This document shows positions 1 through 10,429 of a stretch of 64,000 nt of DNA, in pieces. The translations under genes and the position numbers were made by a program. The notes beneath the pieces were generated by a model. It did no database searches and was not told where the DNA came from. It worked only from the letters and a program-made list of their open reading frames with translations. This DNA is from Kondoa malvinella (lineage: Eukaryota > Basidiomycota > Agaricostilbomycetes > Agaricostilbales > Kondoaceae): NCBI GenBank assembly GCA_039545315.1, contig BCIM01000005.1:746609-810608 (forward strand), written 5' to 3'. Positions within the stretch are counted from its first letter, which is position 1, and each line of letters begins with the position of its first letter.

Positions 1-484
1 CAACCGAACCGCTTCATGCCGCCCATTCAAAGCCCGAGATGTCATGACTGATATACCCTTCTTCTCCTTTGATGCTTCTTTTGATAAACCTTGAGGTATA
101 TTGTAACAGATTGATTGGATGGCCAAGAACAAAAGTACAGAGGTCGGTATCGACAGAATTGATTGAAGTGATACCGCTGGATATAGCAAAACCCAATGGT
201 TATAATACTTTACAGCCTTGGTATAGTTGAGAGCCTTGGATAGTAGTACTTGTTGAAGCAATTTGAACTTGGAGAGAATAGATATATGATGACATTTCTT
301 GTTGCTTCTTGACATCCTTGATTTGATTGATGAGAAATGACGTTGGTACAACCTTTTGAGGTAGCGTGTAGAGAAAAAAAGAAAGTGATACAATGGATGG
401 AGATGCGAAAGACAGAAAGCTGCTAAATGTCAGTAAAGATAGAAAAGACAACGAAGTCTACAACTGACTGAGAATGAATTAAAA
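1..484. other. Left edge, no gene recognised
   Basis: The stretch lies downstream of the minus-strand Edc1-like gene and probably holds its 3' untranslated region. Short open frames exist on the minus strand, but they have no recognisable family, no Kozak-like start and no splice continuity with a neighbour. I see nothing else in it. Confidence 0.5.
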
Positions 485-1657
485 TCAAGCCAGAACACGC
501 TTGGCCATTCTTGCTGGCGCGGGAAGATCGCTGGGTTTAGGCGAATTGTGGAAATCGGGTCCAGCATATTTTAACTCCCCATTAACCATCACAGCGCCCA
601 TTCCAGTCATAGCAGGTGAAGATTGCGTTTTCTTTTGCATAGGCGGTTTCTGAGGTGAGGTGGAAAAGGAGCGAGTGGAAGTAAAGACGTCGTCTACTGC
701 TATTGGTTTATTGAGCGAGAGTGAAGACATGGTTGGTAGAGGTGAGGAATCAGAGCCACTGCCTTCATTGCGTGATCGACCCCGACGAGGCGCATTGCGA
801 GATGAACCTTTTGTAGGTGATCCTCGACCTGTTGATGCTGGTCGTGTATTGGTTTCACCTAGAGCGATTTGCTGCCAGGTAAGGTTGCCAACTGCTTTGG
901 ATTGATTTGCAGCTTGAGGTTTCTGCTTCTGGAACGTAAGAGCAGGTGACGGGTCTTGTTGCTGAATAGCTGATTTGGATGAAACCGTCGAATCATCTAC
1001 CGCCCTACTTCCACCTAACAGCGTTTGCTGCCAAGTGAGCGAGTCTTGTACTGGCCGCTGTGACATGACAGGCATATCCCAATCAGGTTTATTGTTAAAG
1101 GCTGTGCGGGAAGTCGTCGAAGGCTGTCCTTTCGCATTCTTTCTGCTGAGGAAAGATGCTGTAGGAGCCGATTTGGATAAGAGCGTGCTTGGGAATGCTT
1201 CGTCTGCTAGTGGGTCGGGAGAAGGTACCGGAGAAGGCAATTGCATGGCAAGTTGAGACTGGGGCCGTGCTCTCTTTGACCTTCTTGATGGTTTGGTGGG
1301 GGATATATTTTGCTCTGTTGGTGTCAAAGAGTCTTCCCGATCCGATGCTGAACGGTTCTGTTGGTCACTATCGCTAGCGTTTCTTCGACCGTTGCGAGTT
1401 CGCCGTTTAGACTTGTCGCTCTTGGGCTGTGATATGATGACAGACTCGTTCTGGTCGTTGCTCGAACGAGAGGCAGGCCGAGATATTGAAGGAGAAATGT
1501 TGGGAGATGGTCGACTATTGTTTGGGTGAGGAGATTTGCGCCTGCTTGTTATAGGTTTCGGCGCAGACAGAGAACGTTGATGGCCTGCGCTGGGAAGTGC
1601 TGAGCGCTGCTTGGACGTCGCTCGACCTTGCATTGTTGCTTTGCTGAGGTCCGACAT
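485..1657 (-). CDS. Edc1/PNRC-like decapping-enhancer protein
   Basis: Single-exon protein of 390 residues, Ser/Pro/Arg-rich and mostly disordered. Its C-terminus reads YAGPDFHNSPKPSDLPAPAR, which matches the PNRC/Edc1 short linear motif that binds the EVH1 domain of Dcp1 and activates Dcp2 decapping (known from yeast Edc1/2 and human PNRC2). Two copies of an LTWQQxxLG motif lie near residues 210 and 255 (SLTWQQTLLGG and NLTWQQIALGE). Basic tracts such as SKRRTRNGRRN could contact RNA. The expected place of action is the cytoplasm or P-bodies. The start ATG at 1657 is 220 bp from the divergent nitroreductase start. The assignment rests on the C-terminal motif only, so it is good for the family and weak for a one-to-one yeast name. 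Confidence 0.7.
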   Translation of the reverse strand: MSDLSKATMQGRATSKQRSALPSAGHQRSLSAPKPITSRRKSPHPNNSRPSPNISPSISRPASRSSNDQNESVIISQPKSDKSKRRTRNGRRNASDSDQQNRSASDREDSLTPTEQNISPTKPSRRSKRARPQSQLAMQLPSPVPSPDPLADEAFPSTLLSKSAPTASFLSRKNAKGQPSTTSRTAFNNKPDWDMPVMSQRPVQDSLTWQQTLLGGSRAVDDSTVSSKSAIQQQDPSPALTFQKQKPQAANQSKAVGNLTWQQIALGETNTRPASTGRGSPTKGSSRNAPRRGRSRNEGSGSDSSPLPTMSSLSLNKPIAVDDVFTSTRSFSTSPQKPPMQKKTQSSPAMTGMGAVMVNGELKYAGPDFHNSPKPSDLPAPARMAKRVLA

Positions 1658-1877
1658 GGCCTTTGGTAATCAATATGCGAGACTCAATGCCTGTCTGATA
1701 CGAGCGCTGCCTATGATTATATGCTTACGTTTCGAATAAAGACCCAAGCGATGCGAGTATTTTGAGAGAGAGAGTTGTTGTTATGGGAAGAGGTTGGCCT
1801 TCTCCCGCTTTGAGTCAAGCAGCAGCCACGAACCGGTGACATATCAATCTTTCACCAAAGCAGCCATTTGCCATTGA

Positions 1878-2992
1878 ATGCTCAAGATAGCCTTTCGGAC
1901 TCCCATACGAACATTCAGTAGATCCATGTCAAGCTCTTTTGTCGACGCCGTTGGAAAGCGACGTTCTCACTATGCAATCGAGAAATGTCCCGAGATTGGC
2001 GATCAGAAGATCATGGTGAGCCCAATACAGACGCTGGAACAGAGCAGCAGGTCTGATGTCTTATAGGACGTGGTCAACACCTGCATCAAGTATTGTCGTA
2101 TGCCTCTCTGATAACGGAGTATCGCAGGCATGACCATCTGTCAATAGCTTCCGCTTTCAACTCGCAGACAAGTCGTGTCCTGTGTCTATTCGGTAAAGAT
2201 CACGAAGAGCTTTGGGGAAACATTGTCAAAAGTATCCTTACACCGTGAGTATTGCTGTCCAGCAAAGACTCCATCGGTAAGATATCTGTAGGGTCACACC
2301 GGAAGAAGCACGCGAAGGCATGTTCAAGAAGATGGACGGCTTCAAGAATGCGCATGGCACGATCTTGTTCTTTGAAGACCGTAAAGCCGTACAAGAGCTT
2401 CAAGCATCATGTCCAGCGTGAGTTTGTCATACCTTCAGCGAGGATTCTGGTTGAGCTCGCTACTGTTTACAGACAGTTCAAGGGTCTGGTACCAGACTGG
2501 AGCTCGCACGCACACGGGTAGGTCTGCCCTTCGGTAGCGACTTCGTTTCGCTCATGTCTACATTAGAATAAATTCGTATGCTGTTTGGACTGCTTTGGAT
2601 CAAGATCTGGATCTTGGTTGTGTGAGCTCTCCGTCTTTGCATCAGTCATGTGCTCACATTACTGCTAGAATTTGCAACATTACGTATGTCACTCAGTATT
2701 GGCAACTTTGTCATCACACTCATTCCGGAGTAGAACCCTCTCGTCGATAGTAGTAGGTGATTCCCATTTTTGCCTTGTATAGCTCTGATCTGGTATCGCA
2801 GCTATCATCGGCAGGTGGGATCTACCAGCCGAGTACGTCCTTCTCGATCTGACCACAGTATTGTCTGAGCGGTAGCGCAGCTGGGCTCTCTGCGGTCAGC
2901 TCGTATTTGGTAGCAAGAAGGACACGCCAAAGGAAAAGACCTTCAAGTCTCTCGAGGGAGAGCGTGTGAGGGTCGCCGGTATGGCCAAGTGA
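1878..2992 (+). CDS. Nitroreductase-family protein (Hbn1/Frm2-like)
   Basis: Heavily spliced gene for a protein of about 225 residues. The spliced reading gives SFVDAVGKRRSHYAIEKCPEI, then SAFNSQTSRVLCLFG, TPEEAREGMF, WTALDQDLDLGCNLQHYNPL and an end at VRVAGMAK. These are the conserved blocks of fungal FMN-dependent nitroreductases similar to yeast Hbn1 and Frm2, linked to oxidative and nitrosative stress. Three small exons occur near the 3' end: 2669-2683 (15 nt), 2734-2752 (19 nt) and 2802-2832 (31 nt). Starting at 1878 adds an Arg-rich leader (MLKIAFRTPIRTFSRS) that could target mitochondria. Starting at 1926 gives the usual family N-terminus. The gene is divergent from the Edc1-like gene. 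Confidence 0.8.
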
Positions 2993-3466
2993 TTGAAAAA
3001 GCCTTTACAGCCAGAAAATGGGACTCAAGGCTGTCGGCTAAATACTGCACAGTGTCTGTGTAAGCTAGAGAGGGGTTGTAAGGAGTCCAGCAATGGACAA
3101 TCAGCCATGCTGTCCACGGGTCGAGATTTGCCGTACCCCACGAGATTGATCGATTAAGACACTTACCGGTTTCGGTCGTTCCGCTGTCTCTCGGCAGCAG
3201 TATGCTCTCAAACTAGACACGAAATTCTCCCCTAGCGATAAAAGCGCGCATACCTGTACAGGACGATAGTTACTTTGGGCGCAAAGTGGGGTCGGAATTT
3301 GGTGGACGACACCTTCTCAAAGACGCAAGAGCACGGTCCTCTCTATATTCCAAGGCTAAGTTCGAACCTTGAAAAGCCTCTTGGTCTTGCACTGCACACG
3401 AATATCGCCTCGGATTGGGCGCAACAGCCGTGCCGCGCCTATTCACATTAGAAAACAAGGGCAAAC
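2993..3466. promoter_or_regulatory. Intergenic region upstream of TUP1
   Basis: 474 bp between the nitroreductase stop and the TUP1 start, so it must contain the terminator of the first and the promoter of the second. I saw no TATA box, tRNA or coding frame that I could defend. Confidence 0.4.
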
Positions 3467-5923
3467 ATGAATGCAAGCTACAATCATCGCCCTTTGCACT
3501 CTACTGCTTCAGCTTTACAATCCGCTGGCACGGGTGGTCCTTCAAATCCTCGAATAGCAGACCTGCTCGACTTTGTCAGGCAAGAATTCGACCTCGTCGC
3601 CAACGATGCGCACGCTACCAAAGTGCAAAACAATGAATTTGAAACTCACAGTGCGCCTCGTCTTGTTGCCTGTGCCGTGCTCAGAGAGGCTGATGACGGT
3701 ATTCCTTGTGTGTGACAGGTCATCAGCATTTAAAGGAAATGCAAGCGCTCAAACACAACTTTATGGATTTGGAGCGCGAACATCTCAAGATAAAAGAACA
3801 GTGCGGCTGCTCGTATTCAGGGTGTTATAGAAGTACTCATCCTGTTGTGCAGATATGAGGAAGAGATTATGCGGCTTAGACGGGATCTTGAAGCAGCGTA
3901 TGTTGGATTTTAAGGTTCGGCTTGCATGCAAAGACTGACGTGGCATTATAGGCAACAGCAACAGCATGGTGCACCTGCGCCGTCGCATACTCCTCAACAT
4001 ACGCTCCCTCCACCCCAGTCTCAACCTTCGCAAGCATCAGTCCATCAATCACCTAGAGCAAACCGAAGTGGATCTGGCTCGACACCTGCTCCTCCTCAAG
4101 TAGGACATGGTCCTGCGAATCTGTTTGGGGGTATCATGGCTGGAGGGAGTCAAGCGCCTAGCGGGTCTCAATCTGCTTCAGCTGTTCCTTCGCGGGATTT
4201 CCCACCCATGAACACTGAACAACATCAACTACCTGCAACAGCTCGAGAACCTTATTCGAATGGCTGGGATAGATCAAGAGATCGTGATCATGTAGATCAT
4301 CCAGCGAAACGAATGCGGAATGATGAACCTGCTCAACCTACCGCTTATGCTGGAACACCACCTGCTGGATATGGCATCAAGAACCCAAGCAATGGTCAGA
4401 GTCAGCCGTCGCAACAACAGCATCTCCAACGTGCTCTGCCATCTATTGCTCAACCTGGCTCTGTGCCAGCCACACCGAATAGCGAGATGAATCCTGAAAC
4501 GATTCCGAAAGAGCTCAAAAAGGAAGGATTGGATTGGATAACAATGTACAACCCGAAAGTCAAGAAGACGCTGGACGTCGAATTGGTGCATACTCTGATG
4601 CATGATAGGTAATTTTACCTGTCTTTTCGGTGTAAACCACAGCTTAGTGTGTTGTCAGCGTGGTTTGTTGTGTGCGCTTCTCTCCAGATGGCAAGGTCCT
4701 CGCTACTGGATGCAATCGAAACACAAATCTCTACGATACCAGAACCGGAGCGAAACAATGGTAACTTTGAATAAATCTCGCCTATGATCTGTGCTGACAT
4801 GTTGCTACGTAGTTCTCTCGCAGAAGAAGTACCAGGTCCAAAAGAAGACAACTACATTCGCGCAGCCTGCTTCAGCCCAGATGGCAAATTCATCGCAACA
4901 GGGTCCGAAGATCGGACAATCCGAATTTGGGACATTGCAAACAAACGCGTGCGACATGCTTTCCACGGTCATCGCTCCGAAATTTATTCGCTTGCTTTCT
5001 CGCCTGATGGTCGAGTCCTCATGTCTGGGTCAGGTGACAAGTCCGCGCGAGTGTGGGATATGGATACTGGTGGAGAGCGATACAATCTGGTTGTTGAAGA
5101 TAACCCAACGGAAGGAGCTCCTGTCGATGCGGGCGTGACGAGCGTTGCTGTTTCTCCAGATGGCAAGCTCTTGGCAGCGGGAAGTCTTGATACTATTGTT
5201 CGGCTTTGGGACGCTACGACTGGCGCTCTGCTCGATAAACTTCGCGGTCATCGGGACTCGGTGTACAGCGTTGCATTCTCGCCAGATGGTCAATGGCTAG
5301 TCAGTGGTAGCTTGGACAAGACGCTCAAGATTTGGGATCTGCAACCGCTCAAAGCTTCACAAGCTTCGGGTGGAAACGGCGCTGGTGTGACAAGCTCAGC
5401 TCCTGGTAACGGGAACCAGACCACTACCGAGAATGCTGGGGATGTCAAGAAGGAAGGAGATGTCACTATGGCTGGTACAGAAGAAGGCGGAGCCAAAGCA
5501 GGTTGTATGGCAACGCTTACTGGGCATAAGGTCAGACTCTTTCCTCGCGTTCATTAGCGCGTGCTGATTTGCAGGATCAGGACTATGTACTTTCTGTTGC
5601 AGTCTCGCCTGATGGCAACTGGATCGTCTCTGGCTCGAAAGATCGTGGTGTGTCGTTCTGGGACCCAAAGGCGACTTCTGCAGCAGTAGTACTACAAGGG
5701 CACAAAAATTCAGGTCGGTCATGATGATATCTGTCGAGGGCTATCCCTGATGCTTGTTTCAGTCATCTCTATTGCTGTTTCAGAAGCGATCTCAGAAGGC
5801 AGCGGGTTGTTGGCAACAGGAAGTGGTGACTGGTCGTGTCGGTGAGTCTCATTCATGCTTCTCCTCAAAAGTTTAGCTGAATTCCCGCGCAGCATCTGGA
5901 AGTATTCGCCTATCAAACCTTGA
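3467..5923 (+). CDS. TUP1: General transcriptional corepressor Tup1
   Basis: Nine exons splice cleanly into 678 residues. The N-terminus carries the Tup1 tetramerisation helix ([18 protein letters not shown], then [20 protein letters not shown] and [14 protein letters not shown]), which binds Cyc8/Ssn6 in yeast. A Gln/Pro/Ser-rich linker follows (about residues 105-315). A C-terminal WD40 propeller follows, with repeats such as [40 protein letters not shown] and [20 protein letters not shown], ending at [12 protein letters not shown] low-complexity insert (about residues 525-565) sits between two blades. It acts in the nucleus with DNA-bound repressors on stress, mating and nutrient genes. 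Introns are 45-58 nt. A single in-frame ATG precedes the helix and fixes the start. Very secure. Confidence 0.96.
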
Positions 5924-6266
5924 CGGTTCTGTTGTGTCATCAGTGAGGGTGAGGGAGGAATAGCAGTAGTGGACTTGTAGATTGCAAAAGAGAGATCATG
6001 TTGGCATCCAAAACATCACATTCAATAGATGGGAATGACTTGCCTGCTGTTGCCCAGTATGAGTATCTCCACTGTATTCACACTGTACTAGCAATTCTTC
6101 GCGTTTGGTGTCGGCTTTGAAGGATCGTGCAGACGAGAGTTCGACATCAAACCACCTCCAACTTGATCCAACACACGAGGACGCTGCTTGCTACTGCTTT
6201 TATTCAGCCGCGCAATCAAAGCACGAGACTCGCTTCAGTTCCGTTTGACCACGTCAACACCTTGCC
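5924..6266. promoter_or_regulatory. Intergenic region between TUP1 and SEC24
   Basis: 343 bp between the TUP1 stop and the SEC24 start, both genes on the plus strand. It presumably holds the TUP1 terminator and the SEC24 promoter. I saw no RNA gene or repeat. Confidence 0.4.
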
Positions 6267-9200
6267 ATGGCAGATCAGCAGCAGATTCCCGCTGCACCAC
6301 CTCTGCCTGAGGGCTGGCTCGCTCACTGGTGAGTACAACAGGGCTACAGTATCGTCCTTCACGTTAACAAAGCCACAGGAACGCGGAATACTCGCGATAT
6401 GTTTTCACAGGTTCGGCCTTTGCTTGATTTCTGTGAAGGCGCCAAGCTCACATAAAATGGGTCATGATAGAGATAGCAAGCGGCAAATCACAGTGGGAGT
6501 ACCCGCAAGACCAGCCGCAGCAGGCTCAAGCCAATGTCGCGCCTCCTCCCGCTCACCGCTCAAAACGTCAGTATGCTGCTGGACAGGATGACTACTACTT
6601 GGGAGGAGCAGCTTCTGCACCAACTATGGGTCATGCATCGAGCCAAAGCATAGGCAACAATTCGCAGTTCAATCAGCCTGGATTTCAGCAACCGCAACAA
6701 CCTCAGTTCTTCTCTCCTGCTGGAGGTCAGCCAGCCGCGCAAGCCCCTTACCCTGGCATGCAGCAGCAACAACAGCAGCCTCAGCAACAGCAAGGTAGCA
6801 TGCCTGGTCCCGCGCCTTACATGGATGGCTCGCAGAATTTGTATGGCCAACAGCAGACTCAGCAGCCATACGGCCAACCAGGCATGAATCAGATGAACCA
6901 GCAATTTGGTCAAATGGGTCTTGGAGGACAAAAGCCTGTTTGTCGCGATGAATATAGTTCGTTTCGTCAGATTGACTCTTTGCCTTTAGTTCCCGCTACA
7001 AACCATCAACCTGATAAACCAGCCTCTGAATCCTGCAGAGCTTCGGTCTCAAGTACCAGAGATCAATCTTCCGCCTAATGTGAGAGCTCTTACCCATAAA
7101 TCTGCGACGGGTGCTGATTCTGGAGGCAATGTTTCACAGGCATCCTTCTCCAACCACCCACTGAAAAATGCAGACGTCTCTTTCCAACGTTCCACACTCA
7201 ACGCAGTGCCTACAACAAGCAGTCTTCTAAACAAGTCCAAAATCCCCTTTGCCCTGATCTGCACACCTTATCGCAGTATAAAACCAGGAGATGTAAGTCC
7301 GCAAATGACTGTCCAGTGGAGATTCCTTGACGCTTGTCTATGTAGGAGGAAGTCCCTGTTGTATCAGACACAGTGATAGCCAGATGCAGGCGTTGCAGAA
7401 CATACATCAACCCTTACGTGTAAGTCACAGCCCTCTACCGCCAAAGATTGTTGGTTAAAGTTTGTGCAGAACATTCATCGAAGGGGGCAACCGCTGGAAG
7501 TGCTCAATGTGCAACCTTTCAAACGAAGTACCAAGCCTATTCGACTGGAACCAGCAAGCCAACCAACCAGCAGATAGATGGCAGCGCGCCGAACTCAATC
7601 ATGCTGTTGTCGACTTTGTTGCGCCGACAGAGTACATGGTCCGACCACCTCAGCCGCCAGTCTATGTCTTCTTGATCGATGTCAGCTATGCTGCTGTTCA
7701 CTCAGGTGCGGCCAAACTTCAGTGAAGCTTTATGCTAGCTTACACCGTGTTTTGGGGCTACAGGCATGGTCGCTACTGCTGCACGAACACTGTTAGAATG
7801 CCTTGATCGGTTACCAAATGAAGACAGCAGAACAAAGATCTGCATAATTGGTTTCGACACTGCCCTGCATTTCTTTTCTCTAGCAGTACGTCTTACTCCA
7901 GCCTTGAGAGCGAGGCTAAACGCGCTAGCAGCCGGAATCAACAGAACCTACGATGCTGGTCGTCGGTGATCTCGATGACGTCTTCCTCCCTTCGCCGACC
8001 GACCTGCTCTGCAACCTGACTGAAGCACGCGCGGGCATTGAATCACTTGTTGGTCGTCTGAACGACATGTTCAAGGATACTAGCAACGTTGGCAACGCGC
8101 TAGGTGCAGGTCTACAAGCTGCTTTCAAATTGGTGGTGCGTCTTCTGGTGACTGACCTGTTCCTCGCTGAAATACAGTTTGATTCGTACACAGTCCAACA
8201 TCGGAGGCAAGATCTTTTGTTTATCTTCTGGTCTGCCTACGCTCGGTCCGGGTGCTCTAAAAAGCAGAGATGACCCCAAGCTATTCGGGACATCGAAGGT
8301 TGGTCGCCTACTTTTGGTTGCTCTTCATCATTTAACAGTTACATGACACAGGAATCATCACTTCTACAACCTGCTACCGAGTTCTACAAAAAGCTGGCTA
8401 TCGAGTGCTCTCGCCTTCAAGTCTCCGTAGACATGTGGCTGTTTGGTGCATCGTACACAGACGTTGCGACCCTCAGTGAGTTCTAACAGCTTGAAGCACG
8501 CACGTGCTGATTAGATATTAGGTGGACTGCCAAAATATACGGGCGGTCAGACATTCCTCTACCCAGCTTTCGATGCAAGCAGATCAGAAGATGCTCTCAA
8601 ATTCGCACATGAATTCTCTGAAGTCATCACCTCGCCGATATTGCTTGAAGCGGTCATGCGTATCAGAGCTTCCAAGGGTCAGCAAGCACTCCGAGTTGGC
8701 CTACTGGCGCTGACCTCTTTTGTGCTTTGATAGGCCTGCGTATGTCTGCTTTCCATGGCAACTTCTTTGTCCGCTCGACCGATCTTCTGGCGCTACCTGC
8801 TGTACCTCAGGACCAGTCCTATGCCGTGGAAATACAAATCGAGGATGTGAGTGCTTACCCGTTCTGAAAAGTGTGCACGTCTGACATTGAGCTAGCCGTT
8901 GTCGACGCCTTTCGTAGTGTTCCAGACAGCGGTCCTGCATACAACCTCATTTGGTACGTTTTCCGTTCCAACATTTGGCTTCTGCTCATATGTATCGTCA
9001 AAGGCGAGAGACGAATCAGAGTAGTGACTCTTGCTCTGCCTACAACCAGCACAATGTCCGAAATCTTCGCTGGCGTGGATCAAATCGCGCTCGTGACTTT
9101 CCTGGCGAACAAGGCTGTGGAGCGATCGTTGACTGCCAAGCTCGAAGATGCACGAGACGCCATCGTCAACAAGCTGGTGGAGATCTTCTCCGTCTACAAG

Positions 9201-10066
9201 TCGACAATGACTTCAGCTGGACAAGGAGCTTCACCTCAGCTCGTCACTTCTGATACTATGAAGTTCCTCCCTCTGCTACTTCTCGGTCTGCTGAAACATG
9301 TACGCATTTGCTGCTGTTCGAGGCTGTCGACTGACTCGTTTGTACAGGTCGGTCTACGTCAGAGCGCACAGATTCCATCCGACCTGCGAGCATATGCCCA
9401 AGCTCTGCTTACAACTCTCCCGTCTCAGCAACTCATACCGTATCTCCATCCATCGTTCTATGCGCTTCACAACATGCCACGCGAGTGCGGCACTGTTGGC
9501 GACGACGGCGTGGTCATGCCGCCACCGCTGCCTCTCACTAGCGAAAGACTGGAAAGACACGGTCTACACTTGATTGAAGATGGGCAAAACATCTTCCTTT
9601 GGGTTGGACGCGATGCTGTACCACAACTGATCCAAGACGTGTTCGATCTTCCAGCTATCAATGAGCTGCGAGGTGGAAAGGTATGCAGATTGATTTTTCT
9701 GCGAGCTATACTGATGGACTGCTTCTCAGTCAACGTTGCCAGTGCTAGAGAATTCCTTCTCGCAAAGAGTGAATGCTATAATCGGAAAAGTGCGGGAATC
9801 TCGTCGTGGTCCTTACTGTAAGTTTTTGATGGACACGCCTCGCACAGCAGCGGCTGAGGTGTTCACTCAGACCCGCATCTATACGTGTGCAAGGAGGATG
9901 GTGAACCAAGTCTACGTATGTGGGCCTTGAGTGCTCTCATCGAAGACAGGCAAGAGCCAGCGCCATCCTACGTGCAATTCTTGCAAACCATCAAAGGTAA
10001 GGTGTAAAGCTTTCCCGGCTGGAGACCTGCTTATGCGCGAAAACAGACAAAGTGAATGGGGCCTGA
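6267..10066 (+). CDS. SEC24: COPII coat subunit Sec24 with N-terminal WW domain
   Basis: Multi-exon gene for a protein of roughly 950-1000 residues. Sec24 pairs with Sec23 and selects cargo at ER exit sites. Visible parts in order: a WW-like module at residues about 12-46 (LPEGWLAHW ... GKSQWEYP); the fungal Sec24 KRQYAAGQ motif and a Gln-rich tract; the zinc finger ([14 protein letters not shown] ... RWKCSMCN); the trunk domain ([20 protein letters not shown]); helical and gelsolin-like regions ([17 protein letters not shown]); and the end [15 protein letters not shown]. The closeness of the trunk to canonical Sec24 argues against the Sfb2 or Sfb3 paralogues. The start ATG at 6267 sits in CCATGG context. 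The WW domain is not part of the Sec24 family as I know it. Confidence 0.95.
6755..6803 (+). repeat. CAG/CAA-rich tract in SEC24
   Basis: Mixed CAG and CAA codons encode a polyglutamine-rich stretch in the disordered N-terminal arm of Sec24. It is in frame, so it may vary in length between strains without breaking the gene. Confidence 0.7.
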
Positions 10067-10429
10067 AGGCAATAATAGTTCCGTGTATGTAGAAGGAATG
10101 CATTGATTCGCTTGCATGCATGTGTCGCATCACGATGACAGTCCAGCTGCATGTGACCCTTCTTCCGATTCGATATGTAATGTACACCGATCCGTACTAA
10201 TAATTTCACGGACATTTGCGATCTACCTCATGGCAGCCCTTATTGTCCGTAGTCCTACAGATTACGAGAAACCCGAACCAAGCTAAATTGCTTCCTTTTA
10301 CAGCATCAAGCCTGCAAGAATAAGGACGTCAGCGGGAATTCTATCAAACTATCGGCAGGCTTACTGTTTCCTTCTAATCTTGGTTTGGAAATGGCCTGTG
10401 ATTGCAAGCAGATCAGCAATCTGAATCAG
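10067..10429. terminator. Shared 3' region of SEC24 and MSB2
   Basis: 363 bp between two convergent stop codons. It should contain both polyadenylation regions. No gene or RNA element recognised. Confidence 0.4.

Noticed and set aside
3270..3466. Possible tRNA near the TTCGAACC sequence upstream of TUP1
   Set aside because: The flanks do not fold into acceptor, D and anticodon arms, and no A box is present at the right distance.
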